Source of the DNA: Taklimakanibacter sp021828105 | GTDB taxonomy: Bacteria; Pseudomonadota; Alphaproteobacteria; Rhizobiales; Aestuariivirgaceae | Reading direction: 5' to 3' | Assembly: GCA_021828105.1 (NCBI GenBank) | Contig: JAKATG010000015.1 | Coordinates: forward strand, 124,001-188,000 | Length of the DNA stretch: 64,000 bases | Part shown: positions 59,217 to 64,000 of the stretch, in pieces | How positions within the stretch are numbered: the stretch's first letter is position 1 | Layout of the letters: each line of letters starts with the position of its first letter | Notes under the pieces: generated by a model | The model's database searches: none | Told to the model about the DNA's origin: nothing | The model's input: the letters and a program-made list of their open reading frames with translations, nothing else | Made by a program: the position numbers and the translations under genes

Positions 59217-60158
59217 CTAGAGTGCGGCGTTCGCCATGATGAGCCGGGCATCGGGATGGCCGAGATCGACGGCCTGGCGCAATGCCAATTGGGCCTGGCC
59301 TTGGTTCTTCATCGGCCCGATGCGCACGCGATAGAGCGGCCCTTGCGAGCCCATGAGCTCCTGGACCTCGACCGGACCCGAATTCGCGAGTTCCTCGCGG
59401 GCGCGCTCGGCATTGTAGGGATCGGCGAAGGAGCCGACCTGCACGAAATAGTCGGGCGTCTCATAAGCGGTGCTGGCGGAGGCGATATTGGTCTGAACCG
59501 TCGGATAAGACTCGAAACCCTGGTCGACCGCCGCGACCTCGGTCTCGCCGGTCGACCACCCCTCGGCCGCCGCCATCATCCGGTTGAGGGGCGTGCCGTT
59601 GCGCAATTCGCGGTTCATGGCCGCCAGATGCTGACCCTGGTCGTTGAGCGGGGCCGGCCCGATATATTGGACGCGGACCTTGGCCATGCCTTGCGGCTTG
59701 AAGGCCAAAAGCTCGGCCGAGCGGCGCGACATGTCGATGATGCGGGTGTCGACGAAGGGACCGCGATCGTTGACGCGCACCACCACGCTGCGGCCGTTCT
59801 GGAGATTGGTGACCTTGGCATAGCTCGGCAGCGGCAAGGTCGCATGCGCCGCGGTCAATTCGTTCATGTCGAACCATTCGCCGTTCGACGTCATGCGGCG
59901 ATGGAATTGCGGGCCGTACCAGGAAGCGATGCCGACCTTGTCGTAGCCCGGCTGCTCCTTGGGCGTGAACCAGACGCCGGCGACTTCATAGGGCTTGCCG
60001 ACATGGTAGCGTCCGCCGCCTTTCGGCAAGGGTCCGGCCTTCGAATAATAAGGGCTGCCGATGCCGGCGAAGGGATCCTTCTTCTTCGACGACGAGCACC
60101 CAGCCGCGATCAGGCCGATGGCGATGAAGACGGCTGAATACTTCAGCAGTTGACGCAT
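59217..60158 (-). CDS. rlpA: Septal ring lytic transglycosylase RlpA-like lipoprotein with SPOR domain
   Basis: The 313-residue outer-membrane lipoprotein (lipobox LIAAGCSSS) has a double-psi beta-barrel with GIASWYGPQFHRR, ELTAAHATLPLPS and VRVNDRGPFV, and a C-terminal SPOR domain (YFVQVGSFADPYNAERA). RlpA cleaves naked glycan strands at the septum. It is the first gene of the leftward operon. The catalytic Asp candidate is in NDRGPF. Confidence 0.93.
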   Translation of the reverse strand: MRQLLKYSAVFIAIGLIAAGCSSSKKKDPFAGIGSPYYSKAGPLPKGGGRYHVGKPYEVAGVWFTPKEQPGYDKVGIASWYGPQFHRRMTSNGEWFDMNELTAAHATLPLPSYAKVTNLQNGRSVVVRVNDRGPFVDTRIIDMSRRSAELLAFKPQGMAKVRVQYIGPAPLNDQGQHLAAMNRELRNGTPLNRMMAAAEGWSTGETEVAAVDQGFESYPTVQTNIASASTAYETPDYFVQVGSFADPYNAERAREELANSGPVEVQELMGSQGPLYRVRIGPMKNQGQAQLALRQAVDLGHPDARLIMANAAL

Positions 60159-60322
60159 GGACTATTCCCCATTCACGGGCCCCCCGGCCCGTTGCACAAG
60201 CGTGCAATGGGAAAAGTTTTGGCGTCGCGCCCGTAAAGGCGGCGTTCACAGACGTGGTTAACAGATCATGAGGGGGCGCCGACAGTCAGTCGGGTGCCAT
60301 CGCTGGTGAAGAATGGCGCGCT

Positions 60323-61384
60323 TTACCCGCCTGAAGAATCCGACTTGACCTTCTTCTCCGGCACCGGCGGCGGCTTCGGCTTGCCCTCGAGCGGATTGTT
60401 GGCGCTGAGCGGCGCCGGACCGCTGCTGCTGTCGGTGGACTTTGCCGCAGGCTTGCTGTCGAGGGGATTGTCGGCGCTGAGCGGTGCCGGACCGCTGCTG
60501 CTGTCGGTGGACTTTGCCGCAGGCTTGCTGTCGAGCGGATTGTCGGCGCTGAGCGGTGCCGGACCGCTGCTGCCGTCGGGGGCGGCCTTGATCGCGGGCG
60601 GCAAGGTCACGGCCGGCTTGTCGGGCGCCGCCGCTGTCGGCTGGACCGACGGATTGGCTTCCGTCTTGATGACCAGCGGCTCGATCCGCTTGGCGCTCTT
60701 CTCCGCCGCGTCGTTGCCTTTCTTGGCTGCCTCGCGATAGAGGAACAGCGCCTTCGCCATGTCCTGCTCGGTGCCCCAGCCTTTTTCATAGAGGCCGCCG
60801 AGATTGTTCATGCCCCAGTCATAGCCCTGATTGGCCGAGCGCTGGAAAAGCTCGAAGGCCTTGGCGTAATCCTCTTCGACGCCCTTGCCGGAAAGATACA
60901 TCAGGCCGAGATTGTTCTCGGCCATGGCGAGCTTGGTATCGGCGGCCTTGCGGTACCATTCAACGGCATCCTTGTCGCTTTGCGCGACGCCGAGGCCGTG
61001 CTGGTAGCAATAGCCGAGCCAGTTTTGCGCTTCGGCATGGCCCTGCTTGGCGGCCGCCTCGTAGAGCTTGGCCGCGCGCTCCGGATTCTTCTTGAGCCCG
61101 GGTGCCCCTTCATGGAACAGCGTCGCCAGCTTGAACTGGGCATCGGCATTGCCCTGGTCGGCGGCTTTGCCATACCATTTCGACGCTTCCGCCTTGTTGA
61201 CCTTGACGTCCTTGCCAGCGGCCAGAGCTTCGGCGACGGCGAACTGCGCCTCCTCATCGCCCGCTTTGGCGAGCGCCAACTTCTTCTTGAACGGCAAGGT
61301 GTCGAGCGTCTGGGCGGCGGCGCTCAAAGACGTCAGGGCGACAATGCTCATGCCCGCCAGAGCAAGACCCAACCTGCGCATCAT
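60323..61384 (-). CDS. Sel1-repeat exported protein with a repetitive tail
   Basis: ATG 61384 (GGGAG seven bases upstream) gives 353 residues with a Sec signal peptide (about 1-24). Five or six Sel1-like helical repeats follow (EASKWYGKAADQGNADAQ, AAKLYEAAAKQGHAEAQ, AVEWYRKAADTKLAMAE, AFELFQRSANQGYDWGM, ALFLYREAAKKGND). The tail from about residue 245 is Pro/Ser/Ala-rich with near-identical 24-residue repeats. Sel1 proteins are scaffolds for other periplasmic proteins. The tail resembles a wall-spanning linker. Confidence 0.85.
   Translation of the reverse strand: MMRRLGLALAGMSIVALTSLSAAAQTLDTLPFKKKLALAKAGDEEAQFAVAEALAAGKDVKVNKAEASKWYGKAADQGNADAQFKLATLFHEGAPGLKKNPERAAKLYEAAAKQGHAEAQNWLGYCYQHGLGVAQSDKDAVEWYRKAADTKLAMAENNLGLMYLSGKGVEEDYAKAFELFQRSANQGYDWGMNNLGGLYEKGWGTEQDMAKALFLYREAAKKGNDAAEKSAKRIEPLVIKTEANPSVQPTAAAPDKPAVTLPPAIKAAPDGSSGPAPLSADNPLDSKPAAKSTDSSSGPAPLSADNPLDSKPAAKSTDSSSGPAPLSANNPLEGKPKPPPVPEKKVKSDSSGG
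60387..60573. repeat. 72-bp in-frame tandem repeat in the Sel1 gene
   Basis: Copies begin at 60387, 60459 and 60531, exactly 72 bp apart; the third is partial. They encode SSGPAPLSADNPLD-type units ending KPAAKSTD. The copies are almost identical at DNA level, suggesting recent slippage and variable length between strains. Confidence 0.85.
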
Positions 61385-61449
61385 ATGCAAACTCCCGGTC
61401 TCATCATCGATCGGTGACCGAGTCTGGCCACAAAATGTGTCAGCACTCT

Positions 61450-61484
61450 GGCCACCCTACGCCCCTGTCGGGGCTTCGGGTGGC
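61450..61484 (-). terminator. GC-rich stem-loop between DUF2147 and Sel1 genes
   Basis: GCCACCC (61451-61457) pairs with GGGTGGC (61478-61484) around an inner GCCCC/GGGGC stem (61461-61465 with 61470-61474). It lies about 30 bases after the DUF2147 stop on the minus strand. There is no T-run, so this may be a Rho-independent-like pause or processing hairpin rather than a classical terminator. Confidence 0.4.
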
Positions 61485-61515
61485 AGACCACCTTTCTCAG
61501 TGGACGCAGGGAGAC

Positions 61516-61935
61516 TCAGTTCAATTTCTTGAAGGTGTTCGTCTTGCAGAAGATGCCGGCGACGCAGCCTTTCAGCTTCATGGTGCTGCCCGAGAGCGTC
61601 ATGGTGGCGCTGTAGGTGCGCCCGTCATCGGCATTGTAGATATTGCCGGCCCAGGTGTTGTCGCCGGTCGGCTTCATGTCGCTCAACACCGCGAGGCCCA
61701 TCAACGGGCGCTTACGCAGGGCCGGGTTCTTGTTGTATTTGTCGATCTTCGCCGAGCCGTCGGCATAGGTCGGCTCCTTGAGTCCGACGATATTGGCGCA
61801 GACCTCGCCGCCGCACTGGCGGACTTTCACGGTCACTTTGCCATTGTCCAGACGCCATGTCCCCGACGGATCAGCCGCGAAGGCAAAGCCGGTTGTGGCC
61901 AGCAGGCCGAGAACGGCGAAGCTGATGGTTTTCAT
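61516..61935 (-). CDS. DUF2147 family exported protein
   Basis: The 139-residue protein has a Sec signal peptide (KTISFAVLGLLATTGFAFA) and then the DUF2147 barrel: GTWRLDNGKVTVKVRQCGGEVCANIVGL (in part DNGKVTVKV and GEVCANIVGL), GNIYNADDGRTYSATM and LKGCVAGIFCKTNTF. Two Cys pairs may form disulfides. The family binds small molecules or lipids by inference from its lipocalin-like fold; no function is known. Confidence 0.85.
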   Translation of the reverse strand: MKTISFAVLGLLATTGFAFAADPSGTWRLDNGKVTVKVRQCGGEVCANIVGLKEPTYADGSAKIDKYNKNPALRKRPLMGLAVLSDMKPTGDNTWAGNIYNADDGRTYSATMTLSGSTMKLKGCVAGIFCKTNTFKKLN

Positions 61936-62208
61936 TATCGATCTCCAGTCGTTGTGCCGATTTAGGGGAACTATGTAGATCCCCTTGATTTATCACAAGT
62001 CCATGACCACCACTTTGGTTGACGGCATGGCAACATCGTGTCGACTTTGCGGCATGGACGGCTTATTGGCAAATGCCGTTAATTCCATTTTCTCCTTTAA
62101 CTACAGAGGTTTCAGGATTGTTCCGCAGGCGGCGCATCAAACTGCTCGGGGAAGATGCATGGCCCTTGCGCCCTGCCCCAGCAGTGCTATGTCTCCGCGG
62201 CCTTCCCT

Positions 62209-62298
62209 GGAGGGGTGGCAGAGCGGTCGATTGCGGCGGTCTTGAAAACCGTTGAGGGTTCACGCCCTCCGGGGGTTCGAATCCCTCCCCCTCCGCCA
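62209..62298 (+). tRNA. tRNA-Ser (anticodon TGA)
   Basis: The 90-base sequence has a seven-pair acceptor stem (GGAGGGG with CCCCTCC), a D arm, anticodon TGA at 62243-62245 within CTTGAAAAC, a long variable arm typical of serine tRNA, the GTTCGAATC T-loop, discriminator G and an encoded CCA. It reads UCA/UCG-type serine codons. The gap of about 270 bases upstream (61936-62208) shows no gene. Confidence 0.95.
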
Positions 62299-62353
62299 TT
62301 TCTGATGCTTAAATATGGCAGCCAAGGGAGCCCCGTAATCTGGAGGCAAAGGC

Positions 62354-62782
62354 TTGTCGTGGATGACGATTGAATGCCTCGCCAAAGCGGTGACGGTTTC
62401 TGTGGTTTGTGCTGGGTTGGTGGCTTGCTCAGCCTCCCATTCTGCCAAAATGGATGACGCTGAGACGTCTGTTCATGCGGCCTTGCTTCCGGCCGGCACT
62501 CTCACAGGCGTCCAAACCACGCAGGCCTTGTCGGATCGAAGTTTCACCTTCCTCCTGCAAGGCATCAAAGGTTCCGTCACTTTTCATGGCGATGGTACGC
62601 TGAGCTATCGGGCTGCTGTTGCGGGCGAAGGGACGGGCGTATGGCGGGCAAGCGATGGAGGCCTCTGCCAAACGCTCAACCCGACCCGCTTTCTGCCACG
62701 GGGAATGCGCACCGTTTGTTATGCCTTTGTATCGACGGGCCAGGAATACAGATGGGGCAAAGCGCGCTATAGGCCCGTTTAA
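62354..62782 (+). CDS. Small lipoprotein of unknown function
   Basis: The TTG start at 62354 is chosen because GGAGG lies exactly seven bases upstream, whereas the ATG at 62363 is too far from any site. The 142-residue product has an N-terminal hydrophobic stretch ending in the lipobox LVACS (Cys near residue 25). The mature part is beta-rich with SFTFLLQGIKGSVTFHGDG and CQTLNPTRF, and one CYAF Cys pair. The family is not recognised. A second lipoprotein follows. Confidence 0.65.
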   Translation: MSWMTIECLAKAVTVSVVCAGLVACSASHSAKMDDAETSVHAALLPAGTLTGVQTTQALSDRSFTFLLQGIKGSVTFHGDGTLSYRAAVAGEGTGVWRASDGGLCQTLNPTRFLPRGMRTVCYAFVSTGQEYRWGKARYRPV

Positions 62783-62820
62783 GGCCTATCGGGGCGGGCC
62801 GGTAGGGGACGGATAACTCC

Positions 62821-63075
62821 ATGAGACAAGGAGACTGGAAGCTGGCGCTGGGGACCGCGGCCGTTGCTGCATTACTTTCCGGCTGCGCCAATTCTGAGAA
62901 GGCCGACTCTTCGGCGCCAGGCACTCACCAGACAAGCCAAGCGCCTCCGGCGGCGCCGGCTCCACAAGTGGAAGAAAGCGGACAAATAGACCCGCTGGTG
63001 GCTGAAGAAGAGCGAAACTCATCGCCTTATAAGCCAGTCCTGAAGACGCCGACGTCACCGGCTCAATCACAATAG
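62821..63075 (+). CDS. Small Pro/Ala-rich lipoprotein
   Basis: The 84-residue protein has a signal peptide with the lipobox LLSGCA (Cys near residue 22), and then a disordered mature part rich in Ser, Ala, Pro and Glu (PPAAPAPQVEES). GGGGACGGATAACTCC before the ATG contains no strong site. The gene lies 38 bases after the other lipoprotein, so both may be exported together. The 250 bases after its stop up to the tyrA promoter show no gene. Confidence 0.65.
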   Translation: MRQGDWKLALGTAAVAALLSGCANSEKADSSAPGTHQTSQAPPAAPAPQVEESGQIDPLVAEEERNSSPYKPVLKTPTSPAQSQ

Positions 63076-63325
63076 ATCTCAATTTTGGCGGCGCGGCCCC
63101 TGTAAACGAACCTCTGCGCCGCGCAGTGGAAATCAAATATGCCTATGAACGGAGAGCAATTTTCGTAATTCGACCGGGACACCGCGCTGAAGCGAATTGG
63201 CCACGGTGGAGATTTCGCGCGCCCATTTGCGGTCCCGCCGCGCTCGATGCCGGCGCGCCGCGGGGCATGTAGGAAGCCCTTCCCCTGTTGCTTCGCCCTG
63301 TGCTCAAGACGCGCGAGAGGCGTCC

Positions 63326-63354
63326 TTGACACGAACGGCACCGTTCGCTATCCG
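63326..63354 (+). promoter_or_regulatory. Promoter of the leader peptide/tyrA unit, with palindrome in the spacer
   Basis: TTGACA (63326-63331), 17-base spacer, TATCCG (63349-63354). The spacer holds a perfect inverted repeat CGAACGG-CA-CCGTTCG (63332-63347), a likely operator. The expected start, six to seven bases after the -10 box, falls on the ATG at 63361. Confidence 0.6.
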
Positions 63355-63360
63355 CACCTC

Positions 63361-63411
63361 ATGACCAAGAACCTCTTCATTGCCGGAATGTATTACGGGC
63401 CGCTCTATTAG
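63361..63411 (+). CDS. Candidate leaderless Tyr-containing leader peptide ahead of tyrA
   Basis: The frame ATG 63361 to TAG 63409 encodes the 16 residues MTKNLFIAGMYYGPLY, with a Tyr pair and a final Tyr next to the stop. No ribosome site precedes it; the promoter places the transcript start at or very near the ATG, so the message would be leaderless, as is the known rhizobial trpL leader of trpE. It lies 105 bases before the tyrA start. Peptides with codons for the end product are the usual sensors in attenuation. The tyrosine count (3 of 16) is modest, so this is a hypothesis. Confidence 0.5.
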   Translation: MTKNLFIAGMYYGPLY

Positions 63412-63434
63412 CGGCGGGGTGCTTTGTCGTCCTT

Positions 63435-63507
63435 CAACCGCTGCTTGGCCAGCGGTTGTGACCCGGTAGACGGTAGACAGCTCTGGCTCCGCAGCCTGTC
63501 AGCGGAG
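63435..63507 (+). promoter_or_regulatory. Two hairpins between leader peptide and tyrA
   Basis: First hairpin: CAACCGCTG (63435-63443), loop CTTGGC, CAGCGGTTG (63450-63458), a perfect nine-pair stem. Second: CTCCGC (63487-63492) with GCGGAG (63502-63507), which would bury the GGAG ribosome site of tyrA. There is no T-run, so control by translation or Rho is more likely than a simple terminator. GGTAGAC occurs twice between the hairpins. Confidence 0.5.
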
Positions 63508-63515
63508 TTCTCGGA

Positions 63516-64000
63516 ATGCCTCCCTTCGAAGAAATACCTACCCTCCAAGATGTGTCGCATCGGCCTCGCCGTCTCCGGTCCCTTGGCCTCATCGGCTTCG
63601 GCGCTTTTGGACGTTTGGTCGCTCGCCACCTTTCGCCACACTTCACGCTCCATGTTTTCGATCCGGCCTTCGCCGGGAGCGCGGGACTAGCCGAGACGGC
63701 CGGGTGCCAGGTTGTGGTGATCGCCGTTCCCGTTGCAAGCATGTCGGAAACGCTGAGGGTCATCGCACCGCTCGTCAGACCTGGAGCACTGGTTCTCGAC
63801 GTTGGATCAGTGAAGGTCGAACCTGCGCGACTCATGCGAGAACTGCTTCCTCCTCATGTCGACATCGTCGCGACGCACCCGCTTTTCGGCCCGCAAAGCG
63901 CGCGCCATGGCCTGCGCGGCCTCAAGATCGCGCTTTGCCCTATAAGGGGGGACAGTCACAGGCGCGTTGCCGCTTTCCTTCAGATTGCACTCGGACTCAA
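63516..64000 (+). CDS. Prephenate/arogenate dehydrogenase (TyrA family), 5' part
   Basis: The frame runs from ATG 63516 (GGAG eight bases upstream) off the window end, giving 161 codons without a stop. It begins with a short leader of about 23 residues, then GLIGFGAFGRLVARHL, the NAD(P) Rossmann motif, VFDP, and VVVIAVPVASM, LVLDVGSVK and ATHPLFGPQSA, the hallmarks of prephenate dehydrogenase. The enzyme makes tyrosine precursors. No chorismate mutase domain lies upstream. A complete gene would be about 280-300 residues. Confidence 0.85.
   Translation, partial: MPPFEEIPTLQDVSHRPRRLRSLGLIGFGAFGRLVARHLSPHFTLHVFDPAFAGSAGLAETAGCQVVVIAVPVASMSETLRVIAPLVRPGALVLDVGSVKVEPARLMRELLPPHVDIVATHPLFGPQSARHGLRGLKIALCPIRGDSHRRVAAFLQIALGL

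Noticed and set aside
62209..62298. tRNA-Ser as an attachment site for an integrated element
   Set aside because: I found no integrase and no repeated tRNA 3' end downstream in the window.

Overview
The window is about 63% GC by eye, has dense overlapping operons, and carries a typical set of alphaproteobacterial, Hyphomicrobiales (Rhizobiales)-like genes: divK-pleD behind a DUF3572 gene, hfq-hflX with convergent mazG, clpS-clpA, a phasin, an EipB (DUF1849) envelope protein, DUF1489, a DUF482 acyltransferase, a DinB with an N-terminal zinc ribbon, and a small heat-shock gene behind what looks like a ROSE RNA thermometer. I cannot name a genus. Most of the window is ordinary chromosome, with small accessory patches near 23.6-25.5 kb, 45.1-50 kb and 62.3-63.5 kb.

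Layout. 0-3.3 kb: end of an MFS transporter, an untracked 33-residue membrane peptide, rhodanese, GST, dodecin, DUF1489 and GNAT genes. 3.3-10.4 kb: a signalling operon made of a 1,863-residue histidine kinase with nine tandem GAF domains, a lone receiver, and a receiver-class III nucleotide cyclase. 10.5-18.3 kb: panC, putA with a flavin amine oxidase, a secreted protein, and a VWA/J-domain pair. 18.3-23.5 kb: a D,D-carboxypeptidase with a SPOR domain, a phasin with a strong promoter, and clpS-clpA. 23.6-25.8 kb: zinc-ribbon small proteins, hsp20 with its thermosensor, an XRE-regulator remnant and an orphan AbrB-type antitoxin. 25.8-31.6 kb: a six-gene leftward operon (2-hydroxyacid dehydrogenase, RidA, glycerophosphodiesterase, DUF482, HIT, Tat-exported flavoprotein). 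31.6-45.3 kb: EipB, ECF sigma factor, dinB, GST, divK-pleD, two reductase paralogues, hfq-hflX, mazG, a small kinase, LysE, MOSC, deaminase and RidA.

45.3-49.1 kb holds a deletion scar where two convergent genes lost their 3' ends, then a compact four-gene cassette: 2-oxoglutarate/Fe(II) oxygenase, an unrecognised protein with a Pro-Gly tail, a DUF6492 glycosyltransferase-like protein and a GT2 glycosyltransferase. 50-61.9 kb: a large exported protein of unknown function and a leftward housekeeping operon (rlpA, dacC-type, tmk, holB, DUF4166, metG, tatD, MBL hydrolase), then Sel1-repeat and DUF2147 proteins. 62.2-64 kb: tRNA-Ser(TGA), two small lipoproteins, and the start of a prephenate dehydrogenase (tyrA-type) gene.

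Most interesting points: (1) a candidate leaderless, tyrosine-containing leader peptide with two hairpins ahead of tyrA, resembling the rhizobial trp attenuator but apparently for tyrosine; (2) the nine-GAF kinase/receiver/cyclase operon; (3) the oxygenase-glycosyltransferase cassette; (4) the ROSE-like thermosensor; (5) the reciprocal truncation scar at 45.5 kb. All family names come from reading the translated sequences, without database searches.
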